Of a stretch of 64,000 nucleotides of DNA, positions 24,494-36,560 are shown piece after piece. The notes under the pieces are model-generated. The model searched no databases. It was not told the DNA's origin and saw nothing but the letters and a program-made list of their open reading frames with translations. Source of the stretch: Cephalotus follicularis (taxonomy: Eukaryota > Streptophyta > Magnoliopsida > Oxalidales > Cephalotaceae); assembly GCA_001972305.1 (NCBI GenBank), contig BDDD01002862.1, positions 62,001 through 126,000 on the forward strand, in the 5' to 3' direction. The position numbers and the translations under genes were made by a program. Positions within the stretch are counted from its first letter, which is position 1. Each line of letters opens with the position of its first letter.

Positions 24494-25774
24494 AATGCCT
24501 AGAAGTAAGAACATTGAGGGTGGGGAAGGATCAATAATAAAGAGGAAGAGTGTCGGCTACAAGAAGAAGAGAGGAGCTGCATTGCTGCCATCACCAGAGG
24601 AGAATCCGCAAATTATCAGGTATCCCGAAGCATATTTTGAAAGAAAAATACTTGTAGGAAAAACCTTAGACTTCGATTTTTGCAATAGTAAGGGATTCCA
24701 TATAGTGGGATGGTTAGAGGCACAAGGATTAGCCTCTTTGTTTAGAATAAATTTGCCTCATTATCCTGACTTGATGAAGGAGTTTTATGTAAACATCTGT
24801 ACTAGCTGAAGTGTAAATATGTGCACAAAAGTTAAATATACGGACATCGAATTCAATTTTACCACATTAGCTACTATTTTAGATATCCCATGTGAGGGTG
24901 CTAGAGGATGGAACCAAAGAAATTGGATCATTAATAATGATTTTAACAAAGAAGAGTGTGTGAGAATGCAGATTGTATGCAAAGAATGTATACTAGAAAT
25001 CTTATCTTGCACCATAGGTTCCTACACCGTACCGTAGCCACACACATATTGCCTAAGGCCGGTGGTTTTGAAGAGATGACCCGCATGGAAGCTTACACGA
25101 TGTTCCATATAATCACGGGTCAAAAGATTAATGTGCCCATGCTAATAATCAACCATATGCATGCTATGCACAACAGGGAGAACGCTAGACTTCCCTATAG
25201 TAATATAATCATATAAATCCTTATGCATTTTGGAGTAGATTTGAGTGGAGAATTACATCATGCACTCCAAAGTGCGGATAAGTTAGGAGAGGGAACCCTA
25301 GGGAGAATGGGGTTTAAGAAGCATAAGAGGCTTGGGACCTGGATCCCTAGAGGGGAGGATTCGAATAGGGTGCTTGAAGAAGAAGATGAAGAAATAGGTG
25401 AAGAGGCTCAAGGAGAAGCCACAAACGAGCCACAATTCGATCCAACACCAAGTGCCAACTTGTTGAATAGTAAACTCGAAGAATTATTGCAAGCTATCAA
25501 AGAGATAAAAGTGTACATTCAAACTCTCAAAAGAAGACAAAAGAGAATTGCAAAAAGGTTTGTGGAGAAAGGAATGGTTGGTGATGAAGGCCTTATCACA
25601 TCATCTCGAGCCAAGACGACTCTGCGAATCAAAGAGATGATGGAGCTACCGATGATTTGGAGGGCGACATGGATGATACCATGGACGACTAAGCTCATGC
25701 ATCTCATGTTTCATTTTGCATTAATGTTCATTTTGTTTGAAGTTTTTGAAAAACATTTTGTAATATGTTTATGA
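24494..25774 (+). pseudogene. C2 envelope-like region
   Basis: Begins MPRSKNIEGGEGS, basic, then GKTLDFDFCNSKGFHIVGWL and LPHYPDLMKEFYVN, which parallels the C3 protein (NIDFDFCSSEFSFVSWLDD, NPFYIKLVKDFYSN). Later parts include GGFEEMTRMEAYTMFHI and LGRMGFKKHKRLGTWIPRG, again paralleling C3 (GGYAKLSRMQVFIMWCI, LNRMGWKKEQGIWTYCPR). A Glu-rich stretch and probable coiled coil close it. The match fixes both frames as one family placed after pol. It is broken here, with a few breaks. Confidence 0.8.
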
Positions 25775-26231
25775 AGTTTGATTTTGATATGAGTTGTAAC
25801 ATGTTGAAAACAATTGGTATTTTGTAATCGATTTGAATATTGTAAGTTTGATGTTTTGATTGAATGGTTTAATATTGTGAGTTGAATAGTATTATGTTAT
25901 GAATTGGATGTTAATGACATGGATGAATGAATATTTTGGATGTTTGATGTTTTTATTAAGTTTGAATTTGATTTCATATTATGATTAAACCTTTTTGAAA
26001 TGATAACAAAAATGGGGAGAAAATATAGGGAGTTTGATAGGGAGAAAATATAGGAAGAATGACAAGTTAATACCCCTTGTCACACTAAGGGGGAGTTAGT
26101 GATTTTAGGGGGAGTTATGTGTTATTAAGGGGGAGTTCCTTTAACTTATGCATTATTGTTATTCTCTTTTAACTTGTATAATTTTTGTTTAAAAATGTAT
26201 CAAATTTTGGCATCATAAAAAATGGGGAGAT
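25775..26231 (+). other. C2 3' untranslated region and polypurine tract
   Basis: AT-rich with repeated gttttgatt / tgaatg words and several gggggag runs (26087, 26110, 26130). The final tract aaaatggggaga at 26217-26230 directly precedes the 3' LTR. Confidence 0.7.
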
Positions 26232-27486
26232 TGTTGACATTTTTGTCTCAAACCGGATTTTGAATATAATATATTTGTATTTAACAAAGTTTCTTTTTGT
26301 GCAAGTTAAGATAAATTATTGCAAAGTCAAAACAGGAAACTGTAGATATATGTCTAAGCGTCGACGGTCATAATGAAACCGTCAGCGCTTTGTGAGACCT
26401 TCGACGCCTAAGTCCAAAGCGTTAGCAGTTGAAGCATTTTGAGCAAAGGAGAAATTGCTCAAACCATCGACGCTCTGAAGAAAGCATCAGCGCTTTGAGC
26501 TAAGGCATCAGCGGTTAAGCACCCCATATCAACGGTTAAAAACAGAAACTTTTGGGCCAATTAAAATTGCTCAAAGCGGCGACTCTCAACACAAACCGTC
26601 AGCGCTTTGAGGGAAACCGACGACCCCAAAGTCAAGACCTTCAGTGCTTTGAGAAGAACATTTCAAATTCAAACATCCAACGGACACATAAGCGGTGACG
26701 CTTTGAAGGACAGCGTCGACGCTTTGCGCGCGGGGAGCAAATTACTAACCACATTTTTAATGTGCCATAACTGAAGGATCAACTCCCAAGACTGAAGTAA
26801 CATTTCCCAAGACTGAAGGAACAAGTTTCAAGACAAAAGCTACACTTCCCAAGGTAAAAGCAACTATTCCCAAGGTCCAAACATCAGCTCTATTAATTCA
26901 AATAAGCTACAAACAAAACAAGACAAGAAATAGAAAAGAAAACAAGATCAAAGAAGAAAATATTATCAAGAGAAAAAGATCCTCCACTTTCATACCAACA
27001 TCAAAAAGCCTTATCAAGATCCTTTAATTTTTAGAGCAGTCAATTTCTTGTAATCGTAATAGCTATATCAAACCTTTGAGAGGTTACACAAAACACATAT
27101 CATCTTTGTAATCCACACTTGTAAAGGGGAGTGAACCCTAAAGTGAGAAAGGGGAGTGAACCCTAGTGATTGAGGTCAATCACAGAAATTTGTAAGGTGC
27201 ACCGAATAGCCCCTGGTAAAGATATTCAGAGATTGTATTCGGGTAGAATACTAGTGGAAACTCAAGGAGGACCTTGGGAAAGTGGACGTAGGCACGATCT
27301 TTACCGAACCGCTATAAAATCTTGTTTGCATCTCTCTAACCCTTTATCCGCAATTACTTTACTTATTTACTTGTGATTGATTATTTATTTTGTGTTTATA
27401 TTTTAATTTGATTAAATCCGAAAAAGTTCATTAGTTTAGTTAATACTACAATTCAACCCCCCCTACCCCCCCTTGTAGTATATTCA
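26232..27486 (+). repeat. C2 3' LTR
   Basis: TGTTGACATT ... GTATATTCA, 1255 bases. It carries a degenerate GTCGAC/GCGTCAGCGC array at 26350-26730 and a TATA box at 27313-27319. It is about 88 bases longer than the 5' copy, within the array. Confidence 0.95.
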
Positions 27487-27969
27487 AAACCCATAGCCCA
27501 TGACCGTATACCGTAGAAATTATAGGGACCTAAATGAAGGATCACGTAGGTCCATCTGTCAAAATCATTTCCATAGCCATTACCATAACCATTTTTCATA
27601 AGCATTTTCTTGGTCCCTATTAGATTTATAAAAACAATAGAGAGGAGGCCCAGCTGGATATTCGCGTCCAAACATCCCAGTTGAACTATCATACCCATTT
27701 ATTAAAAACCTTATTGAAAATTCATTTGAATATTTGTAAAACTCTTTTATTGAAAGTTTTCTTAAAAGATTCATTTTGAAGATTGAGTTGTAGGTTAATA
27801 GTGTTAAAAGATGATTCACATAGGTTACAAGACCCTAGGGAGGCTTCCTATGGAATCCATTTGAAACAAAAAAGTATTTGGGGTTGAAAAGGATTGAAAA
27901 CAGTGTGTTTTACAGAGAACAGAGTGCTAAGCACCGACCCTTTGCTTCAAAGCGTCGGCTGTTTGCCCA

Positions 27970-28280
27970 TATCTCCTAAGATCTGATGTCTGACTTCGAG
28001 CTTTGAGTTCTAACCTCTACCTCTGAGGTTTGCCTTCAAGCTCTGAGGTTTGACTTCGAGCTTTGAGCTCTGATCTCTATCTCTGACATCTACTTCCGAG
28101 GTCTGCCTTCAAGCACCGAGGTCTGACTTCGACCTTTGACCTCTGATCTTTACCTCTAACCTCTACTTCTGAGGTCTGCCTTCAAGCACCATGGTCTAAC
28201 TTTGAGCTTTAAGCTCTGATCTCTACCTCTGACCTCTACTTCCGAGGTCTGCCTTCAAGCACCGAGTTCTGACTTTGAGC
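27970..28280. repeat. Minisatellite in G1 LTR, period about 73 bases
   Basis: Roughly four imperfect copies built on tacttctgaggtctgcc, ttcaagcaccgaggtctg and acttcgagctttgagctc. The same array is in the other G1 LTR at 51855-52165, so it was already in the LTR when G1 inserted. Confidence 0.8.
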
Positions 28281-29101
28281 TTTGCAGTTGACAATTGCTT
28301 TAGGCGTCAACTGTTATCTCTTGAGCAAAGCATCAACGCTTTGATTGAAGGCATTGACGATTTGCGGCCTTTGTAGAACATCGAAAACGGTTGCTAACAA
28401 TTTGCAGTTCAAACCAAAACCATTTAAATCAGTTTAAAAATCTGATCCAGAGGAAGCTGTAAGTTCTAATGGTCGATTATCAGTTGAAAACAACTTCAGA
28501 CCTTCAGATCCGTACCCATAACCCCTGAATCTAGAGAGAGAAAGGATTAGGCTTATAAACCTAAAACTCTCAAACTCTCTTTGATTTCCGTTTTTAGACA
28601 AAATCAATCACAATAATCATCCTAACTCATCCATCTAACCTATATCCATCCATCCATAACCATAGAAACATACGATTCAATCAATATGCATGGATTCAAA
28701 GCATATATGTAGAAGCTACCTCAATCTCATTAAGAATGTAGAACAAGCTGATCGGCTGCTTGAATCCTTATTCTGCTTCTCCCTTCAAATTCTACACTTC
28801 GCCATGATCCCAATGACTCCTCCCTTGACCATTTCTACCCACACTCTCTCAGACTCACTCTCTCACTAGAACAGGAGATGAGAAATGAATATATAAGAAT
28901 GAAAGGGCTGAACTGTCTATATATAGACTTCTTTTGGACAAAAATATCAAAAACTACGCTTAGGTTCTATTGAACCCCTACTACCCGTAAACAATCATAA
29001 AAGTGGAAAATATTATATATCATATACACTCATTGCCATCCGTACATACAATACCATATAAATACAAACAAAATACATACATATGTAACTCGGGGCTTAA
29101 A

Positions 29102-29600
29102 TCCTCCCATCTTTAAAGAAATCGCTTCCCGAGATTACCTATGCTCAAAACATGAGAGGATATAACGCTTTCACGTCTTTTTCACGTTCCCACGTTGCTT
29201 CCTCGAATCCATGATACTGCCATAATACTTTAACCAAGGCGATGTTCTTGCCCCGTAGCTGCTTGACTCGACGATCCACAATATGGATAGGTGTCTCCTC
29301 AAAGCTCATATCCATCCTTAGATCCAACGGCTCAAACTGTAGCACGTGGGAAGGATCTGGATGATACTTTCTCAACATCGACACATGAAAAAACACTATG
29401 CACCTCAAACAAACTGCAAGGTAAGGCAAGTCTGTAGGCGACTACACCTACCTTCTCAAGGATCTCAAAAGGTCCAATATACTGTGGAGATAACTTTCCT
29501 TTATTGACAAACCTCATAATTCCTTTGGTTGGTGAGACTTTGAGGAAAACATGATCACCCACTGAGAACTCTAAGTCTCACTGTCGATGATCCGCATAGC
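29102..29600 (-). pseudogene. G1 polypurine tract, integrase C-terminus and chromodomain
   Basis: On -: GDHVFLKVSPTKGIMRF, KGKLSPQYIGPFEILEKVG and VAYRLALP form the SH3-like integrase C-terminus; HVSMLRKYHPDPSHV and VKVLWQYHGFEEATWEREKDV form a chromodomain, whose role in chromoviruses is to steer integration to heterochromatin. A purine tract (complement of tcctcccatcttt, 29102-29114) borders the LTR. Fossil, broken. Confidence 0.85.
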
Positions 29601-30353
29601 TCTTTTGATCCATCACATACACTCTACCCTACACCGTCAGTGTCGATCCCATAGGCTGTTTACCACGATCTCTCCCTGCTATAGAAGGGGAACTGGTGTT
29701 AGGACGGCCCTGATACTGCTGACCGGAACCTCGGCCTTGCTGGTACCCACTATTCAGGTTCTGATGATAACCTCCCTAAGATCGATCCATGCTCTGCCTT
29801 TGCTGATTCCCTGAAGCATATTGGCCATAAGGACACTCTCTGGCTATGTGATCCGTAGCTCCACAATCCATTCACTTACCAACTCTCCACCAACAATCGT
29901 CAGATGTGTGATTCGTGTGTTTACAATGTACGCATGGATAAGAGGGAGCCTAACTACCACCACTAAAAAGTCTAGAACGACCTCCCTGTGCCCATTGGCT
30001 CCTCTGCGGAGAGCCCTGCCCTCAATGCCTCTGCTATGACCCTCAAGACTGTCCCCTGCACCCTGAAAAATTGGGTGGACTACCGATGCTCTGAGGTGAA
30101 CCACCCTTACTCGGGCTACTGATCCCAGATTTTTAGGACTTGTTACTGCTCCCAGAACTCCTCCTTGACTGCCAGTCTGAAGAGGCAAGCCTGCTACTGC
30201 CAGTATGAATCCTCAAATTACACAGTTCTTCACACACCGACTCGAGATCTCTGGCTCTGCTAGCCAACTCAAAGAAGGATGTTAACCGTAGAGGCACTAA
30301 CTTCTGTCTAATATTCGGTCTGAGCCTGTCAAGAAACCTCTTAGCCTTCCTTG
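29601..30353 (-). pseudogene. G1 gag piece, out of the usual order
   Basis: On -, ARKAKRFLDRLRPNIRQKL and LVPLRLTSFFELASRARDLE belong to the Gypsy gag (capsid) region, followed by a Ser/Gly/Gln-rich nucleocapsid stretch with zinc-knuckle traces. In a minus-strand element gag should lie near the high-coordinate LTR, yet this piece is next to the chromodomain. It may come from a second element of the family or from rearrangement. Confidence 0.7.
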
Positions 30354-30358
30354 CTACC

Positions 30359-31637
30359 TGTTCATGAATTTTGAATGTTTTAAATTTATACCGCAAGTGC
30401 ACGGTTGTGCAGTAACGAGTCGAACACTAGGAAACAAGTTAAATTAATTTAATCTATCCAACCTAGACGTAGTATGAAAAATTGAAGGCTATTATCAAAA
30501 TCTACTCCTAAACATGCAAAATTAAACTAAACAGTTGAAACATGGGTTGAAAGCGTCGACGCTATGTCACAAAGCGTCAACGTGAATAACTGGAAACACT
30601 GAAAGCGTCGACGCTTACAAGCAATGCATCGACGGTTACGCGTACTGATATTAAAAACTGACAGAATTAAAGCATGCAAATTATGAACTCATTAAAGCAG
30701 GAAATAAACTGAATAAAATATGCAAGATAAAATCGGTTTTAGGTTATGGAAACTCACCATAGATTATATTGAGAACTCACTTAATTTATTGATCAAACCT
30801 TGGTAATCAACAGCTGCTAGGTCGATACGAAGTGTGACTGTGATGAAAAAGCGTATGAGTAGTCATGCTATGTCTATACAAAGTGTGGCAACAGCAACAA
30901 ATCGCATAAGTAGTCATGCTAGGTCTATACGGAGTGTGTTCGGCATGTCAAACCGTATGAGTAGACATCCATTGATTTCATGTAAACACCATTTATTTAG
31001 AAACTTTCTTATTCACGGACAAAGTGTATGTGGATTTAATAAGACATACAAAGTGTGGGAGATGTCAGAAAATTGGAGAACAAATCAAAAATTCAAAGAT
31101 TTTATTAATGGAGAATCTCAATACATCTATGGCTTGTTCTAACCCTAAAAACCTTGAAAGTTTAGCTAAAAAACATTGTAATAAAACTAGTAAAGAAAAG
31201 AAAAGAGAGGAGGCGGCTAGCAAAGCGTGTCTAATTGTTTATGGCCGGCCTCTACTCCTTTTATACAGATAAACATGCATAAAAAGAAAAATAAAGTTTT
31301 ACCTAACTAATCCAATTATTACAATCAAAATAAAAATAAAAAACTTTCCATTTTTCTGTTGTCTGACGCGTCGTAAGCTTCGACGCTTTTCTTTTGAGCG
31401 TCAACGGTTTGTCGCTTGAGTGTTAACGCTTTAATAATGTGAAGGTGACCTTGTTCCGCGCTTTAGTGTTAAGCGTCGACGCTTTTCTTATAAGAGTCGA
31501 TGGTTTAGTACAAAGAGTTGTGAGAGTTACTCAAAGGCTCTAGCGTCGACGCTTTTCTTACTAAGTAGTTTTAGATTTTTACAATTTGCAAATGAGATCA
31601 ATAACAATTTTACCAACTTAAATTCGTGTAATGTATT
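30359..31637 (-). repeat. A1 3' LTR (low copy)
   Basis: Starts on + with tgttcatgaattttgaatg and matches 45779-46910 up to about 31556. Contains GTCGAC units at 30545-30645 and 31365-31560, three 51-base tandem units at 30813-30965, and on - a TATAAAAGG box (31257-31265). Confidence 0.8.
30813..30965. repeat. Three tandem 51-base units in A1 LTR
   Basis: Units begin gctaggtcgatac, gctatgtctatac and gctaggtctatac and end agtagtcat / agtagacat. The matching array in the other LTR is at 46219-46371. A short open frame across them is a by-product of a period divisible by three. Confidence 0.85.
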
Positions 31638-34392
31638 TGTAACACACCCGAACGGCGGGAGTCATCATAGGTCATAATACAAAACCTATCATAACATAGC
31701 ATAATTTATCTGAACATAAACATAACTTTATTAGCCAAAAACGTGGCGGTCATAGCATAATTGAAAACTGTTCATAATTGAAAATTTAACATTTTGAGAC
31801 AACTTAAACATAATTCAAAAGTTAATTTCATAATCATAAACCATTAAGTATCTTTTTGTTCACGACTACTATAACAGAAGACACATATAGGGATCACACT
31901 CCTAGGGATCCATGACATAAGGTGGCCAACTCTCTTTCACACATTCCTCCGCTGCTCATGATAACCTGCCGCATGAAAAACAAAAACGCGGCTGAGCAAA
32001 CCTCAGTACGGATAAGGAAAGTAAAAGCAGTAAACGATAAGTTTAAAAGCAGTAAGATCTCAGAAATCCTAAACAATTAAAATAGTTTAATCATATTCAA
32101 ATTTCCATAAAATACATATTTTATATCTTTCGAAACATTTACGAAACATTACAAAAATATCATTTCATGATTGATAAAGTTATACTGAGCCACATATTAT
32201 ATCACATTTCATAACATATATTGGCAAGGAATGCGCTAATTCCACATGCTCATTAGAATTGCAGTGTGCGACACTACACAAGTCAATTCTCACATATCAT
32301 TTCATATCACATATCCATATACTAGAATCGATTTATACGCCTCTATTATACGTAGTGGATCCATAAATTCACCTCATGGGATTTATTCATAACATTCAAA
32401 GACGCCGTAGACTAATCACACCGCTACGGAAGTGTCATGTCCCCGTGCCAGGCCTACGACATGCCTATGGTACGCCCCATAGGTGGGTACAATACTCAGT
32501 ATTCAATCATTTCGAAAACATCACTTTAAAACACATAAATATGCCTTCTCCAAACATATTTGAAAATCGTTTACAACGATATCACAACATACATTTCATA
32601 GTCAAACACCAACTCATTTATTTTTCGATATGAAGAGATGATCATTTCGTAACGTATCATAGCATAAGAATAAAGTCGAGAACATTCAATTGCACAAAAT
32701 GTCGAAACTGACTTTATTTTCGGAACATATCAAATTTATAAACATAACCGAGTTTATAAAACGAAGGAACATAGCATAAACAAAACTAATTTTCGTTCAA
32801 TAAAATCGAAGAGAGTATCAAAGAACAAAATATCCGTACCTTATGCGTTCACAAAAGCACTTACAAAAAGATTGTTAATACAAACTCCCCTTTGAAGCAC
32901 AACAATATAAAAGACACAAAACTCATTCATATAAGGGTCTAAGAATCATTAAAGACCTAGAACAGATTTATTACAGTGTTTAGAAAAGACTCGAATTGAT
33001 TCGGAGAACAAATGGATCAAAACAGTTGAAAACAGAAATTTTCTGTCCAAAACAGCCGACTGTCACAGAGCTCCAGTCGACTGGGGAAGCTTGGCAGCCG
33101 ACTATCCAACAGGGCCAGCCGACTACACAACAAAAACAGTCTACTGTTTTCATATGGCAGCCGACTGCTCAACCAAACCAGCCGACTGTCCAAAAAAAAA
33201 ACAGCCGACTGTTCTAGACGACAGAACAACAGAAACTTGACATTTTTTCAATACAAAAACTGCCCAAACATGAATGACATCGTACCAGAGACATATGAAC
33301 ATATACATGAGACATTATATGATGTTTAAATGACACAAAAACACATAATTGACATGGAATAGCATATTGGCAGTTGTTAACTTCAAGAGAAAGAAAGAAC
33401 TTTTCAAACATATGCATACATATAAGTCCAATTTTCTGTCCACTACCACTTAGAGACATTAAAACCAGATTATAACATGTCCATGGTGTTTAAAACATAC
33501 TGATAGACTTAGGAATACAATGACAGAATATATATATGTAGGAATCAAAACCAAGAGGCTCTAACAACCTATTGAGCACAAACTGAATTTATAACAATGT
33601 ATAAGTAACCATCACAGCATGAATTACCAACCTGTAATGGTATTAAAGACGCTGAAAAATAGCAGAGAGAACACCACACAATAATGTCAATCGGCTGTAC
33701 ACAAAGACAAAAAAGGAAGAGAACAAATACATAACTCAAAGCTTGCCAAAGAAAGTGTAACCAAAAGGCAACAAAAGACATCAAACAAACCTGATACTGA
33801 TGAAGAACAAAACAACACAAGAACACAGCAATCCCAGCTTGCAATTTCGGCAGTGGCAGGTAGAGGAAACGGATGGCATAAACTCAAGGCATTGACCTTC
33901 TTAAAACAGGAAGGAATAGAGTGATTTGAGGAATTGATAAGGAAGAAGAGGAGACAAGAATCGGATTAATAAGGAAGAAAAGGATTGAAGACGTGTGGAA
34001 TTGATGAGGGAAAGATAGAGTTTTAGGAGAAAAAAGGAGAAGAAAGGAAAGAAAAGAAGAGATAAAAGGAAAAAGAAAGAGAAGAAAAATATAAAATAAA
34101 GAAAATAAAAGAAATGAATTTTATAATAAAAGAAGTGTTTTAATAATTTTAAAACTTGTAAAATAAAATAGAGTTTTGATAAAATTAAAAGATATAAACA
34201 TAGGCCCAACCCAATATTGCATTAACATATAAACATATCCAAAATTCAGGCTGGTATCAATCAGCTCAAATCACATAGGCCCAAAACACAGGGCATCGGA
34301 CTTAAAATTAAAACAAATTAAAAAGCCCGAAAACAACATATATATAAGTATAAAATATCCGTAAAACACATACGAACAAGCAGGGTATTACA
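31638..34392 (-). repeat. G2 3' LTR
   Basis: On + tgtaacacacccgaacgg ... agggtattaca. It carries a GCCGACTGT / GTCGACTG array at 33050-33215 and a purine-rich stretch at 33900-34170. No gene. Confidence 0.95.
33050..33215. repeat. GCCGACT / GTCGACT array in G2 LTR
   Basis: Seven or so units of cagccgactgt, cagtcgactgg and variants. The second LTR has the equivalent at 40570-40705, with fewer units. Different arms from the GCGTCGACGC type but the same TCGAC core in several units. Confidence 0.8.
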
Positions 34393-34971
34393 TCCACCCC
34401 CACTTAAAAAGATTTCATCCCGAAATCACAACATACACATACCTCAAGCAAACAAGTGCGGATATCGCTCCCGAATATGCTCCTCTAGCTCCCAAGTGGC
34501 CTCACATTCGGGATGATTCCTCCACAGAACTTTCACAAAAGGAACGGTCCTGCTATGTGTAACCTGCTCCTGTCTGTCCAGAATAGCCTCGGCTTCCTCG
34601 TCACAAGATAGATCCTCCCAAATACTATCCAGAGGATAGTTAACCACATGAAGGGGATGATACTGATAACCTCTCAGCAATGACACGTGGAACACGTTAT
34701 GGACGTGTGCTAATTACGGAGGCAAAGCTAACCGATAAGCAACTGTGCCTATCTTCTCCAAAACTTCAAAAGGCCCGATAAACTGCGGACTCAACTTTCC
34801 CTTCAGCCCAAAACGTCGGACTCCTTTCCAAGGTGAAACTTTCAAGAACACATGTTCACCTACCTTGAATTCCAAGTCCCTCCGATGTCTGTCCGCATAA
34901 CTTTTCTGCCAAGATTGAGCTGCCTTCAATCTCTCCCTTGCTATAGCCACTTTCTCCGCAGTGATCTGCAC
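34393..34971 (-). pseudogene. G2 polypurine tract, chromodomain and integrase C-terminus
   Basis: On -: QKSYADRHRRDLEFKVGEHVF, WKGVRRFGLKGKLSPQFIGPF and VAYRLALPP form the integrase C-terminus; LLRGYQYHPLHV and VKVLWRNHPECEATWELEEHI the chromodomain. The purine tract (complement of tccacccccactt, 34393-34405) borders the LTR. Confidence 0.9.
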
Positions 34972-35950
34972 AAGCTCGGGTCCCTCGATAACTCACTATC
35001 CAACCATATCCCAACATGTCGGAGCTCGACACTTCCTCCCATAAAGAGCTTCAAACGGAGCCATACCGATACTAGCGTGCCAACTGTTATTGTGGGCAAA
35101 CTCCACCAAGCTCAAATACTCGTCCCAGTTCCCGGTCCACTCCAACGCATAAGACCTCAACATATCTTCCATGGTCTGGATGGTCCTTTCAGTCTGCCCA
35201 TCTGTCTGTGGATGGAAAGCTGTCTTGTAACTAACCCTAGTACCCCAAGCTTTCTAAAACCCTTTCCAAAACCGCGAAGTGAAACGAGGATCCCTATCCG
35301 AAACAATGGATACCGGAGTCCCATGTAGTCTCACTATCTCCTGCTGAAATACCTTAGCCAAACGATCAACAGAGAAGTCCTCTCGGATAGCCAAGAAGTG
35401 AGCCGATTTAGTCAATCGATCCACTACTACCCAGATAGCATCATTCCTTCTGAAAGTTCTTGGCAAACCCATAACAAAGTCCATCGAAATGCTTTCCCAT
35501 TTCCATACCGAAACTTCCAAGGGCTGTAACAATCCACTAGCACGCTGGTGCTCAATCTTTACCTGCTGACAGATCAAACACCTTCCAACATACTCCGCTA
35601 CATCCCTTTTCATCCAATTCCACCAGAAGTTCTTCTTCAAGTCTCTATACATTTTTGTAGAACCCGGATGTATAGAAAATGGATAATTGTGTGCCTCAAA
35701 CAAAACAACATCCCTAATAGAAGAATCTGACAAAACACACAACCGATTACCTAGCCATATCACACCATGCTCATCCATACGAAACTCTGATTGCTTACTC
35801 ATTTTAACATTCTGGACTAAGGCCCAAAGCTCACCATCATCACTCTGAGCTGTCTTAATCCGAGATATAAGAGTAGGCTCTACATTCATCACAGCAATAA
35901 AACCTTCAGAACCCCGAACATACAGATGCAAATCCATCCGCTCCATATCA
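34972..35950 (-). pseudogene. G2 integrase core
   Basis: On -, the zinc-binding HHCC region is seen as [11 protein letters not shown] ... [12 protein letters not shown]. The catalytic core follows: [35 protein letters not shown] and [19 protein letters not shown], giving the first two acidic catalytic residues in their usual contexts. [15 protein letters not shown] wording is characteristic of plant Tekay/Del elements. Confidence 0.9.
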
Positions 35951-36560
35951 GCGATCAACTGCGGCTCAGTAAGCAAAGCCGCTATGCTCCCAGAACTCTT
36001 CCGACTAAAAGCATCAGCTACCACATTTGCTTTACCATGATGGTACTGAATATTCAGATCATAGTCTTTAAGAAGTTCTAACCACGTTCTCTGACACATA
36101 TTCAACTCTTTCTGCGTAAAGATGTACTTGAGACTCTTATGATCGGTAAAGACGTCACAAGTTTCTCCGTACAAGTAGTGCCTCCAGATCTTCAACGCAA
36201 ACACTAATGCTGCCAACTCGAGATCATGTGTAGGATAGTTTACCTCATAAGGCTTCAACTATCTCGAAGCATAAGCTATCACATGACTGTGCTGCATCAA
36301 AACACACCCCAAACCCTTCTTAGAAGCATCACTGTATATCTGGTATCCACCCGACCCAGATGGTAAACGAAGAATCGGTGCTGAAACAAGACCATTCTTT
36401 AGTTTCTCGAAGCTTGCTTCTCTCTCTTCATTCCATTCAAACTTAGCTCCCTTCCTCTTAAGCTGAGTTAGTGGCAAGGCTATAGAGGAAAAGCCTTCCA
36501 CAAACCGCCTATAGTATCCAGCCAAACCCAAGAAACTTCTAACCTCCATCATGTGGTAGG
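35951..36560 (-). pseudogene. G2 RNase H
   Basis: On -, [18 protein letters not shown], then [37 protein letters not shown] and [17 protein letters not shown], the standard Gypsy RNase H ladder with the catalytic D-E-D-D contexts visible. It degrades the RNA strand of the hybrid during replication. Confidence 0.9.

Larger units (their letters stand above)
12008..27486 (+). mobile_element. C2: Ty1/Copia, SIRE-like, with envelope-like third frame
   Basis: A full-length element with LTRs at 12008-13174 and 26232-27486 and an exact 5-base duplication, aaacc (12003-12007, 27487-27491). Parts in order are primer-binding site, gag, an array of zinc knuckles, protease, integrase, reverse transcriptase, RNase H, an envelope-like region, polypurine tract and 3' LTR. 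Two later insertions lie in it: S2 in reverse transcriptase and C3 between RNase H and the envelope-like region. An extra frame downstream of pol and the gag wording fit the SIRE/Maximus lineage (family knowledge). It is broken, with about ten breaks besides the insertions. LTRs differ by about 5% over 250 bases, plus a length difference of about 88 bases within their motif array. Confidence 0.9.
11044..29101 (-). repeat. G1 3' LTR, interrupted by C2
   Basis: Made of 11044-12007 and 27492-29101, matching 50402-52976. On + it runs tgtcacgacccgaacc ... ggcttaaa. A TATA-like tctatatataga lies at 28916-28927, about 180 bases inside the coding-sense start. It contains a minisatellite at 27970-28280 and no credible gene. 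Confidence 0.9.

Noticed and set aside
30834-31142. Frame with repeated SSHARSIRSV-like residues (also 46244-46444)
   Set aside because: Arises from a 51-base tandem repeat in the A1 LTR, whose period is divisible by three.
33901-34209. Minus-strand frame rich in Phe and Leu (also 41397-41705)
   Set aside because: It is the translation of a purine-rich stretch, repeated in both G2 LTRs, with no family resemblance.
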